The notes under the pieces are model-generated. The model worked only from the letters and a program-made list of their open reading frames with translations. It did not search any database and was not told the DNA's origin. Shown here piece by piece: positions 48,717 to 60,800 of a DNA stretch of 64,000 nucleotides. The stretch comes from Aliidongia dinghuensis (GTDB lineage: Bacteria > Pseudomonadota > Alphaproteobacteria > ATCC43930 > CGMCC-115725), in assembly GCF_014643535.1 (NCBI RefSeq), contig NZ_BMJQ01000011.1, forward strand, positions 225,175 to 289,174, read 5' to 3'. The number at the start of each line of letters is the position of its first letter. The first letter of the stretch is position 1. Made by a program: the position numbers and the translations under genes.

Positions 48717-48796
48717 TTCTGCTCATTTCGGGTTGGCACAGCCGCCGCGCCGATAACGCATCGGACGTCGCAGTTGACGGTATCGATGATGTACAT
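48713..48796 (-). CDS. 27-residue peptide ORF coupled to the TIGR03032 gene
   Basis: From an ATG at 48796 (GGAGG 5 nt upstream) the minus strand encodes MYIIDTVNCDVRCVIGAAAV followed by PTRNEQK. It stops with TGA overlapping the next ATG (ATGA, 48713-48716). It begins 16 nt after the haemagglutinin stop. An alternative ATG at 48808 adds MEAG. The ribosome site is better than that of many full genes here, and the product has a C-x3-C pair in an otherwise apolar peptide. Whether it is a functional peptide or only a translational coupler cannot be told. Confidence 0.5.
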   Translation of the reverse strand: MYIIDTVNCDVRCVIGAAAVPTRNEQK

Positions 48797-48812
48797 CCCA
48801 GCCTCCATTGCT

Positions 48813-51800
48813 CTATTGCCGGACTGCCGCTTGCTTTTCCTGCATCAACTGCCGCGCCTGCTCTTCCGTAATGTCTCCAGCAGCAAGCACCTGCACACGG
48901 CTCCGCGGGTCCTGGCGCCGGTTTTCACTCTGCCGACCCTCTTTCTTGCGACGATTCTCCTCCTGCGTTCCTTGCGCCGGCGTCCCGTCGCTGCCGCCAT
49001 AGCCGATGACCTCGACGGTGATGATCGACGGCAGGTCCTGCGGGCCGCCCCGGTTGGTCTGCCTGGCGGCGTCGCTCGCCGCATTGGCCGCAGCACCGGC
49101 CGCGTTCGAGGCTGATGTCAAGCCACCGACGTCGACCGAGGCCTGGTGCGGCACGCCGACCGCGGTGCCCTGGACCTGGATGTTGTCGGCATTGGCGACC
49201 TGCAGGGCGGCCACGAACAGGTTGCCCGAGACGCGGATGCCGGCCGCACCGGCGTCGACCGTGCCGCGCGGCGCGATCAGGTAGACGCTGCCAGGTGCGG
49301 CCCCCGGGATGGTCTGCAGGGTCGCGATGCCGGCGCCGGTCACCTCGCCGCGGGCATCGAGCGTGTTGTAGTGGTCGTCATCGCTGACATAGAGCGGCGG
49401 CGGCACGTCGGCGATGGTCTTGGCGCCCTTGCCGGCATTGATGTCGCCGTTCGACGACCAGATCACCATGTCGCCGCCCTGCTCGGTGAAGACGCGGCTC
49501 TGCGCCAGCAGCAGGCTCTGGTCGGTGAAGATGTTCACGTTGCCCTGCTCGAGCGTCAGGATGCCGAACGCGCTCGGTCCGACGACGGTCTTGCCGTCGA
49601 GATTGAGGAAGCTGGGCGCCGCGGCGGCCGCACCCACCAGGGCCTGGCCGCCGGGACCCAGGATGGTGATGTTGCCGCCCTGCTGGGTCTGGATCGCGGA
49701 ACTGCGGATGTCGAGGTTGCCGGTCGGGACTGGCTTGCCGCCATTGGTGCCGCCGGCGAGGCTGTTGGCGGTATAGCCCAGGCCGGCCGGAAAGAGCGTG
49801 TTGATCGCCTGATAGCCCCGGGCATATTGCTGGTAGAAGGCGCTGGTCGGATCGTTATAGGCCTTGCCAACGTCGGCCAGCACCGTGAACAGAGCTTTCT
49901 GGTTGAAAATCTGCTGCACGGCGGCCGGCAGCGCCTGGAACTCGGACCAGGCCTGGTCGAGCGTCAGGGACACGGTGGGCTTGTCCTTCGCGAGACCAGT
50001 CTCGATGCCCTGGCCCGCGTCATACTGCTGCATGAATGCGATGAGCGCCGTCTCCACGGACGGCGTCGCCACGGCGGGATCGACATAGGCCTGGATGAAG
50101 GCGGCATTGGCGATGCCCTTGCCGACGCCGAACAGCACCTCGATATCGGCGCTCTCGTGCGGCAGGTAGGGGTTGGCGCTATTGCCGAGCGTTACGATGC
50201 CGCGCGGCGCCACCGCGCTGGCGCCGGTCCCGGCATAGGGGTTGGTCGAGGTCAGCAGGACGGGATTGGCGAGGCTGATGTCGTGCCCTGCCTCGACGTC
50301 GAACGTACCGGGACCGCCCAGGTTCAGCGAAGCGAACGCGGCCCCGACCTGAAACGATACGCCCTGGTTGACGTCGAGGATGTCATGGCCGGCGACGATG
50401 CGGGTGATGTCGTCGGTGCGCAGATTCTGGCCGAGGAAGTTCAGGTTGACGATGTCGGTTGCGGCATAGATCTGCGCCGGCTTGTCGACACCGATCAGAA
50501 GGCTCTGGTCATAAAGGCCGGCATTCTGTCCGGTGGGCTCGAGGAAGCCGTCGACGATGTCGCCGTTCAGGCTGTAGATCCGCACCGGCTGGCTATCTCC
50601 GGCGTGGAGCGGCGTCGATGCATGGTCGGCCGGCGCGGCGGAGGTGAGGTCGCCGTTGAACAGGGTGTGCAGCGGAGCGAGTGGCGACGGCAGCGAGCTC
50701 GCCGGCGCATCGATCAGGCCGAAATCGAGAGAGAGACCCCCGCCGCCCGACGTGAAGTTGTTCCCGTAGATCTGGATCGACCGATCGGCGATCAGGCTGA
50801 GCTGCCCGGTGGCCGAGGGATAGAGCAGCCCGCCGCGCTGGATCGAGATACCGCCAGTGAAGGCGGTGAGCGTCACCGTGGACGGCAGGACGGCCGCTGC
50901 GTCCGTGCCGCCGACACCGGCGCCGATCAGCGTCAGATCGGTCAGCGTGTTGAGCGCCACGTCGCCGGTGGTGGATGCCAGGTTCAGTGCCGACGTGGGG
51001 GAATAGCTCTGTGCGTCGTTGCGCAGGCCATAGCCGTTGGCGACCGCGCCGCCTTGAAGATAGGACGGGTCGACCATCGCGCCGATATCCGCGCCCTGGC
51101 GGGCGCTGACGTTGAACACCGCGTCCTGCGCGGCAAGGACGGTCGAGACCGGCTTGGTCACGCCGAAGAAGGTCTGGGTGAGGCCGCTCGACCCGATCGA
51201 TCCGCCGGCAGTGAGCGTGGCGGTGCCCCTGGCGACGAAATAGTCGCCGCTCAGGATATCGCCGCCTGCCTTCACCGTCAGGTCGCCGCCGCCGACGGTG
51301 TTGACCGTCTGGTTGCCGTTGCTGAGATACCAGGTGGTGGGCAGCGATACCGCCAGATTGGCGATGTTGCCGCCCGCCGTGATCGCGACATTGCCGCCGA
51401 CGCTCATCACGCCCTGATCGAAGCCGCCGAAGTTGATCGAGGTCTGGACGATCTGACCGTTGGCATAGCTGTTGCCGGTCTGCATCCACGGCCACCAGAA
51501 CTGGTTGTTGACGGCGCCCGTGTTGCCCAGGCTCTCGATGCCCGCGATGTCGTTGCCGGCACGGATGGAGATGTCGCCCGCCGCATCCGGATTGACGGTG
51601 CCGGTCGCCAACAGATCATAAGCGCCGAAGGTCGTTCCGCTATAGGTATTCTTACCCGTAACGATGCTGGTCGATGTGCCCACCGGCGCGTCGCCGGCGG
51701 GCGTGCCGGCGGTGTAGATCGCGCCCGGCGCGGTCGTATCGAGCAGGAGCACGTCGTTCGCCGCGGCTATGTCGATCGATCCCGTGCCGGTGCGGATCAT

Positions 51801-54800
51801 CGTCGGCGCGTTGATCGTCTGGTTGTTCTTGTCGAAATAGGACAGATGGCCATCGAGGGTGACGTCACCACTGCTCGCCGGCCGCGTCGCTCCGGGATTA
51901 GCGGCCGCGAAGTCGGCGCCGGCCGTCAATCGGTAGGAGGTGCTGCTGCCAGCGTTCAACGACGCCTGGGTTAACGGCAGCGGGTTGGCGGCGTTGTTGA
52001 CGGGCGACGGCGTGTTGTCGAGTGTTGGGGCTGTCGTGAAGGTAAAGGTTTGCCCGCCGGCGACGGGCACGCCACCGCTAACAACCGTGACCGGTTGCGC
52101 AGCCGGAGGCATTAATTGGTTAAGTGGAGCGTAATTGCTCAACGCATAGTATGAATATGTTGCATAATCTTGAACATATTTAAAGTATGAGAGCGGATTA
52201 GCCGCCTGCTCTTGGGCGGAGGGCGGTGTTGGCCCGCCGGAATTGGTAACGCCAATGGTCCGATGCAAAAACGCCGCTATCGGGTAGCCATTTGTGTCAT
52301 AGACCGCTGGATTGGGAACTGACTGTAAGTAATCGGCGTACGCCTCATACATGGCGTAATATTCGGCGATCTGCGCCGGATTTCCGCTTGTCAGATTCAC
52401 GGGAGGACTGACCAGACCTGCATAATATGGGTTTGAACTATTGATTCCGTAATACGTGAGAGGATTCGCTCCCGCTTTATTAACTCTCTTAGTCGAGTAA
52501 AGATATTGAACCGTGCCATAGTTCGTCGGATCGAATGCAAAGACGGTGCTGCTCGTACCTGGTGAGATCGGGTTCGTAACCTGAAAGAAACCATCGGAGA
52601 GGCTGGCCTTGGCCTGAAAATCGTTCTCGGCCTTGAACGTGATGGTCGGCGCCTGCCCCTTGTAACGGTAGGCGAGATTGGTCGGGGAACTTCCCGCGCC
52701 GAGGTTCCAGTTGGTGAGCACGGTGATATTGCCGCCGTTGATCGCCGGATCGGGATTGTCCAGCTCGATCCCCGGCGTCACCGCGAAGTTGGCGATATTG
52801 GCGAACCGCGCGGTGGTCGCAGAGGCGATCGGGAAATTCTCGACGAAGCCCATCAGCGTGCCGGGCACGGCGGCGGTCGCGTCGCCGTTCTGATAGCCGT
52901 AGAAGGTCTGGTGATCGGTATTGGCCGCGCTCGGCGTGAAATAGTCGTTGGCGAGATAGCTTGCGAGTTGGTCGGCGGTTGGCGTTGGTAGTGCGTTGCC
53001 GCTCTGATCGGTCCAACTGCCGGAGACAAGGGTGCCATCGGCGTTGTACCAGCCGGCCGGATCGACCAGCCCGTCGAAATGCTTGCTCGCGCCGTAGGTC
53101 AGCGGATCGGTCGTGCTCCAGACCGCGAAGGCTTCAAGTGTGGTGCTGCGCGAGCCTTTGATCCGGGCCGTCGGCGCGATGGTGACGTTGACGTCGCCAT
53201 TGGCAAGCAGCGGCGCACGGAAGCTGACCGTGCCGCCGGACAGGCCGCCGGCCGCGCCGCCCGAGACGTCGATCAGGGCGTTGGCGCCGAGCGTGATCGC
53301 GCCGGAATTGGCTGCGGAGACGAGCTCGTAGCCATAGGTCGGATCGAGCTGCACCACGCCGCCGACCGTGTCGGGATTGCCGACCGTGCCGATATTGACC
53401 GTGCCGCCGCGCTTGGTGGCGCTGGAGCCGGTGGCGATCAGCGATCCTTCGAGATCGACGCCGCTCTTGCCGTAGAGGTCGATCTCGCCCCCCGCCGTGC
53501 CGGCGGCATTGATCGTGCCGAGAATATTGACGTTGCCGTTGGTCGGGTCCTGGCCGCCGGCGCCGCCGTCGGCGGTCAGCGAGACCGCATGGGCGGTCAG
53601 CGTATTGCCCGCCGACAGCGTAAGGTTGCCGGCCCGCGTATGCACGGTGATCGCATCATCGACGCCGCTCGAGGCGAGCGTCGCCGTGAGATTGTCGAGG
53701 TCGATGGCACCGCCGGTATCGAGCGAGAACGAGCCGCCGAGGAAGCCGGCCGCTGCCCCGCCTTTGAGCGTGCCGTTCAGCTGCACCGACTGGACGGGCG
53801 CCGAGAGCGTCAGGCTGCCGGCGGCACCGCCGCCCTTGGCCCCGGAGAAGTCGAGCGTGGCCCCCGGCTGGAGCACGACCGCGCCGGTGTCGGCGGTCAG
53901 GCTGATCGCGCCGCCCGGCGCGTACTGAATGATGTCGTAGAAGGCCTTCGACACGCCCGCCGAGCTGACCAGCGAGCCGCCGGCGAGGGTGAGGTCGCCG
54001 CCGGTCGCCCGCAAGCTGATATTGCCGCCCGGCGCCAGGATCGCGGCACCATTGTCGGCCACCGTCGCGCCGACGAAGCTGATGGCGCCGCCGGCAGGAT
54101 TGGACGCCGGCGCCGGGCCGGCGGCCGGATTCAAGCGCAGCGCGCCGGTCGTCTTGAGCGTCGTGTTCGAACCGGTGTCGGCCAGATAGACCGGGGCCGC
54201 GAGCGTCGCATTAGCCGCCCCCAGATCGAGGGTGCCGGTATTCTGCCCGACGATGCCGCCGGTCGCGGCCATCGTCACGGCGCCGAAGCCGGAGAGCACC
54301 TTGTTGCGGGCGCCGAGATCGATCTCGCTGGCGTTGACCGTCAACGATCCCGAGCCGGCGACCGCGGTTGGAACCGGGGCGCCGAGCGCATTGGTGAAGG
54401 TGATCAGCGGCGCGTTGAGGATGACGGTGCCGCCATCGCCGGTGAAGCTGCCGGCCGACAGTTCGACGGCATTGCCGAACCCGACGGTGACATTGCCTAC
54501 GAAGCCGATGGCGCCGTAACTGCGCAGGGCGACCTGGCTGGCATGGGCGAACTGCGCCAGTCCGTCCTGACCGACGACGAAGCCCGGTAGGCCGGCGGCG
54601 GTCTCGTTGGTGAAGGTGATGGCGCCGGCATCGACGGTGATCGAATGGCCGGAGAAGCTGGCCGCCGGATCGAAATGCAGAGTCCCGGAACTGTCGAGCG
54701 TGAGGTTCTGGCCGCCGGCCAGGACCGCGCCGGCGCCGACCGTGAGCAGCGCCTGCGAGGTCGTCGGCAGGTTCGTGCGGGTGAAGGTGAAGGCGCCGCC

Positions 54801-57800
54801 GTTCGAGACGCGCACCGTCGCGCCGTCGCCGCTGGTCGTGCCGGCGACACCGGCGGGGCCGCCGAGGCTGCCGCTCGCCGTGACGATGCTGCCGCCGTCG
54901 ATGCGCAGGCCGTTCGCGGCATTGGGATCGGTGCCAGTCGGATCGGTCTTGGTGACGAGGATGATCTCGGGCCCGGTCAGCGGGTTCGTCGCATCGTTCG
55001 AGACCACGACGCTGTCGGCGAGCGCATTCATGGTGACGCCGGTCGTGGTCGGCGTGCGCGTGCCGCCGATCAGCAGGCTGCCGGCGCCGAGCGCGTCGAG
55101 GCCGTCGGCCGAGAGCTGCAGATAGCCGGCGAGCGCCGGTTCGCCGGACCCGACGATCTGGATATCCTGCGCGGCGATGTCGACCTCGGCCGCCGCCCCG
55201 CCCGCGGCCGCCGCGGCCTGGAGCGTCGTCTGGAGCACCAGGCTGTTCGTCGCGGCCAGCACCAGCCGGCCGGCATCGATCGGCAGGGGCGGGACGACAT
55301 GCCCCGCATTCGCCGCCAGCGTCGGAAAGAACGTGTTCGCGCTGGTGAGACTGTAGGCCGAATATTGCTGCCACACTGCAGCGGACTGCACCTCGAACTG
55401 GCTGACGGTCGACCTCGTCGCACCGCTCAGGCCATCGACGTAATAGCCCGAAACCAGATGCGTGCCGTCGGCCGTCGTGACGCTCTGGCCCGGGACGACG
55501 TTGGTCGCGCCGGTATTCTCCACGACGCGGTAAGCGCCCGGCAGGGTCGCGTATTTGGCGGGGAGCAGGGTATAAACCCCGTCGGGAAGGCCCGGCACAC
55601 CGGCGAGATAGACCGACTGGCCGATCTTGCCGCCGATCGCTGCCTGGCCGACGCCGCTCGCCGCCGTCTGGCTCGACGCCGTGCCATTGGCCTGGGTGGT
55701 GGGCAGCGTCACCTGCGCATAGACCGGGTCATAGGCTGCGACCGGCGCCTGAGCGCCCGGCAGGATCGCATAGATGTTGCGCGCATCCGGGTAGAGCGGC
55801 GTCGCGACCGCGGCACCGCTCGCCGGATAGCTGAGGTTATACTGCGACAGCACATCGCGGCTGCCGCCGGTGCCGGGGACCCATTGTATCGCCTGCAGGT
55901 CGCCGCCGCCCGAGAGATCGACCACCGCACCCTTGTCGAGCGCGACGTTCGCGCCGTTGACGGCGATGATCTTCGATGGCGGCGCCGTCAAGACGGGCGT
56001 GGTGGCCTGATTGGGCACGGCGCCATATTGCCATTCCGTGCCGTCGATCGTGACGCCGTAGGGCACGACGGCGCCGTCGAGCGAGACGGAGGTCACACTG
56101 CCCGCCGTGAGCGACACGGCTTGCGTATTGGTGAGCGGCAGGTTGCCAAATTGCGCGAGGGTCGCCGCGTCGGCGGCATTGCCGACGCCCAGCACGATCG
56201 AGCCGGACGGGGCCCGCACGGTGCCCGATTGCACGATGGTGGCGGCATCGACGAGCAGGCTGCCGCCGGCCGAAAGCGGCATGCCGGAGGCGCCGTTCCC
56301 GAGGAACGTGACCGTGGTCGGCGCCGGTCCCGTCGCGTCAATGATGAAACCCTCGCCGCTCGCCGGATAGAGGTCGGCGGCCTTGAAGGTCAAGTTGCCG
56401 GCCGAGAACAGCTCGCCCGGCTGCAGCGCGCTGCTATCGCCCGTATTGGTGGAGGAGAGGCGGATATCGCCGCTGCTGGTGAAGCTCGCCGCGCCGAAAT
56501 TGCCGAGCGCCACCTGGTTCGTCAGATCGATGAACCCCGCGTTGATCACGAGCTTGCCATCGGCCAGGGCCGGGGTCGTCATCGGGGGCGTGGCGTTGTT
56601 CAGATTGCCGGTCCCGGCGATCTCGACATAGGGGGCGCTGATCGAGACCGTGGTGCCGCCGATGCTTTGGGTGCCGGCCGTCAGCGTCGGAATCGCGGCG
56701 GCACCGGCCGGGAGCGCCAGCAATTGGCTGGTATTGAGGATCACCGCCCGGCCGAGATCGAGCGTGACGTCGCCGGCGAAGGCGATCGGCACGGGCGGCG
56801 GCGGGTTGCCGGAGACCAGTCCTGTATTGCCGACGACCAGCGTCGAGAGGCCGGAGCCCTTGAGGCGATCGACGGCGAAGCGCAGCAGGTAGGTCGGCGT
56901 GCCGAAGCTTTGCCCCGGTGCCAGGCCGTCCGGCTCGAGGTCGCCGCTCTGCTGCAGGATCACGCCCTTGGCGCTGCCGCCGGGGGCAAGGCTCGCTTGC
57001 GGCAGGATCGTCAGCGTCCCGCCCTCGCCCTGGGGGGCGCCCGCCTGGCCGCGGAGCGTGCCGTCGGCATAGAGGCCGCCGGCGGCAAGGGTGATCGTCC
57101 CGGCATCGCTCCAGGCTGCTTCAAGCGCATAGCTCGGCGCACCAAGCCCCGTGGTTCTGGCCTGCAGCTGATCGAAGACGCCGGCCGCGCCCGAGACGTC
57201 GATGACGGAGCCGGCCTCGGTCACCACGAAGCCGCTGTCGTTGGAGAGCGAGACCGTGCCGCCGGCCAGCACCTTGCCGGTCACCGGCGTCACGAGCATG
57301 CCGCCGAGACTGAGCGGGCTCGCGAGCGGATCCTGCAAGGCGACGCCGGAGACGTCGAGCGTCGCATTCGCGCCGAGCCAGACCGATTTGTTCGCTGACG
57401 TGGCACCCGAATTGGCGGCCTCGAGGGTGACCGAGCCGCCATGGGCGACGATCGAGCCCAGCACCGTCACCTGCGCCAGCGAGCGGAGGTCGATCGACGC
57501 CCCGGCATCGGCGAGGATCGTGGCGCCGGCGCCGATCGTCACACCGCCGGTGACGCCGGCATAGGTTGGCCGGGGCGACCAGGACGTATAGTCACCGGCG
57601 GTCATCGTGAGCCCGGTCGCCTGGCGATGATAGGCATCGAGCGTGCCGAGGCTGGTCAGGCCGTCGGCCCACAGGCTCGCGCCGGTCGCCGCCGCTTGCA
57701 ACGCCGCGAGGTTGGGCAGCAGGTTCTGCTGCGTCAGGCGAACCGTCGTGCCGGGCGCGATCGTCGCGTCATAGACGGCACTCAGCACGTAATTGCCGAA

Positions 57801-60800
57801 GCCCTGATCCTGGAAGAAATCGGCCGGCAGGGAGAGGTCCCAGGCCGGTGCCGTCGTGGGATCGCCGCCGATCTGGAAACCCAGCCCCTGCAGGGTGAGC
57901 GTCCCGCCGCCCGAGAAGCCGGCAGACCGCAAGGTGCCGTCGAGCACCAGCCGGCCCTGGGTCGGCTGCGTGCCGGGGAGCGTGTTGCCCGGCGTACCGA
58001 ACTGATTCCCGTTCTGCACATTATAGGTGACCAGCGAAATGCTGCCGCCCTTGCCGACCGGGATGCCGTTCTTCATCAGCAGCTGGCCGGTCGGCAGCAT
58101 GACGCCGCCGCTCGAGACGTCGAGGATGCTGCCGGCCTCTAGGAGGATCGAGCCCGTCGCGTCGACGACAGACCCGCTGATGAGCGGGTTTTCCGCCTCG
58201 GCCGTCTTCAGCGAGATGCTGCCGCCATTGACGAAGGTGGCGGCGCCGACGGCGTTCGTCCCCGGGGTCAGGTCGTTGACCCATTGGCCGGCCGCGCTGA
58301 TCAGCGCATTCGGGCCCACCGTGATGGCGTGCGGGCTGCTGAAAAGAGCTGACAAGTTGACGGTGATGGCGCCTGAAGGGGCGATGAGCTTGCCCAGCAC
58401 CGACAGATCGCCGGCCCCGCCATTGAGGGTGATGGAGCCGCCCGGCTGCACCGCGAGCGTGGTGCCGTCGGCGACGGTGATGCCGCGCCCCTTGATGTCG
58501 TCTTCGGTGATGGTGACATTGGCAAAGCCGCCGCTGTTGAGCGTATCGGCCGGCACTGTCGTCCAGGCCAGGACGTTGTCCGGATTGCTGGCGCCGAGCG
58601 CCGTCAGCGCCGCCGTATCGAGGGCGGTCCCGGCCCCGAAATCCGGTGCGAGCGCGCCGAGATCGGGCGCCTGATCCCGAATGCTCACCCCACCCGTCAG
58701 GCCGGTCAGGCTGTCGCCGTTGCCCATGGTCAACGCATGGGCGGCTCCCAGGATGAAGGAGCCGCCGCCCGGCAGGAAATTGCCGCCCGAAGCCGTGCCC
58801 GCGGGCGCCTCGCCCGCGGCCATCTGCTTGATGCCGGCAAAGGCCTGGCCCGAGATCGCGCCGTCGAGCACCGTCGCCTGGCCGCCGAACACGCTCAAGC
58901 TGCCGGCATTGCCGCCCTGGATATAATCGGGCTCGTGGGTGCCGCCAGTCAGCAAGGCGCTGCCATAGATCGTGGTGACGCCCCAGCGGCCATGGGAGAC
59001 CGAGAAGCGTCCGGCGATGCCGACATAGGTATCGGTTGGATCGGCCCGGCCGATATCGACGATATGGCCGCTCGCGTCGATGAGACGCGTGGTGTTGATC
59101 GTGCCGCCCAGATAATGGACATAGCCGCCGTCGAGATTGAGCGACGAGCCCGCCGCGGTCATCACCTGCCCGCCGCTTAGCGTGATGGCGCCGCCGTTGG
59201 TCAGCAGCTGGTCGATCTTGCGCGGGATGAGCTGGGCATAGCCAGCGGCGTTCAGGATCGGGCTGCCGACCCAGGCGAGCCCGTCGGTGGTCGTGCCCGA
59301 GAGCGTGCTGTCGATGACGACGTTCTTCAGGCCCTTGAGGAAGCCGGTGCGCAGCAGCGGCGAGTCGGCCAGCTCGTTCTGGCCGATCACCGGGATCGTC
59401 ACCAGAATGCTGGACATCGGCAGCTGGACGTCCGACAGCCCCGCCACGTCGACGACCGCGCCATTGTCGATATAGATACGACCCTGCACCGCCGTCGAGC
59501 CGGCCGGCGCATTGCCGACGCTGAGTGCTGCGACGCTTACGCTCGCCCCCGGCGCCTCGATCAGCGCGCCGTTCTGCAGCCAGACCGAACCGCCGGTCAG
59601 CGACACTCTGCCGGCGGTGAAGGAGCTCCCGCTGGCCGGCACACTCTGGCCGTCTTCCTCCGGCAGGTTGGCGATGATCCCGCTGACGACGAGGGCGCCC
59701 GCCCGCCGATCCGCCGGCACATAGGGCGCCACATCGCCAATATCCGCCTCGTCCACCGTCGAGATGACAATGCTGCCCGGGCGGCTGACGCTGGTCGTCA
59801 CGCCCACCACGCCGGCCTGGGTCACGCTGCTGCCGAGCAGGGTGACGTTGCCGGTCGTCGCCTGCACCAGGCCGGTGTTGACGAGGGAGCCGGCCGGCGT
59901 CACATCGACGCCGTTCACGCTGACGCGTCCTGTGAGTTCCGGCACCAGCCATTGTGTCGGGCTTTGCAGCAGGCTGACGCCGATGCCCGCCGCCAGGATC
60001 GCCTGGCCGTCGGTCGTCGTGATCGTCCCGGCATTGGTCACGGCGGGGGCGGCGATCAGCACGAAGCCGCCGTCGCTGCTCGTTCCGTTGGCGTGCGTGT
60101 TGATCGCGGCGCCGGCTTGGATCGTGATGGCGCCCGACGGCATGAAGACGGCGGGCGTCGAGCCGCTGAGCTGCGTGCCCAGGCCCAGCACCAGGTTGCC
60201 GGCCGTCGTCGAACTCGTGGTGCCGCTCGCCTCGGGCGCCGCAATGCCGCCATTGGCCGCGTTGAGGAACAGCGCATTGCTGGCCGAGACCGCATTGTCG
60301 TAAGCCGCCGAACCCGGCATCAGGTTGGACGTGACATTCTCGCCGAGGAAGCCCAGCGAGGATGCGATGAGCGTATGGACGTCGATCTGGGACGAGCCGC
60401 CGAAGATGATGCCGTTGCGGTTGATGAGATAGACCGAGCCCTCGGCCTTGATCGTCCCCAGAATCTGGCTTGGCACGCCTGAGGGATCCTGGACGCGGTT
60501 GAGCGCGATCCAGTTGTTGTTGCCGTTCGCCTGGTTGCCCGCCGTCTGGTCGAAATGGACCGTCGTGTCCTTGGAGAGGTTGAAACTCTGCCAGGTCAGG
60601 ATCGCTTTCTGGGCGGTCTGCTGGATGGTGACGGTGGTCTGGCCGTCGCTGGCGCTCTCGGTCGGAAGCTGCGCGTTCTGCCACAGCGTCGGATCGGTGC
60701 CGATGCCGGGCGCCACCTGCAGCCCGCCGGTCCCGAGCCCGCTCGGGATGGTGCTGGGCGCCTGGAGCGACAGGTTGCGCGCGGCACTCTGCGCCTGCTG

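Noticed and set aside
49146..51974. Long plus-strand frames (942, 917, 503 codons and others) opposite the haemagglutinin gene
   Set aside because: They are His/Arg/Asp-rich shadows of Gly/Ala repeat codons on the other strand, without ribosome sites or family motifs.
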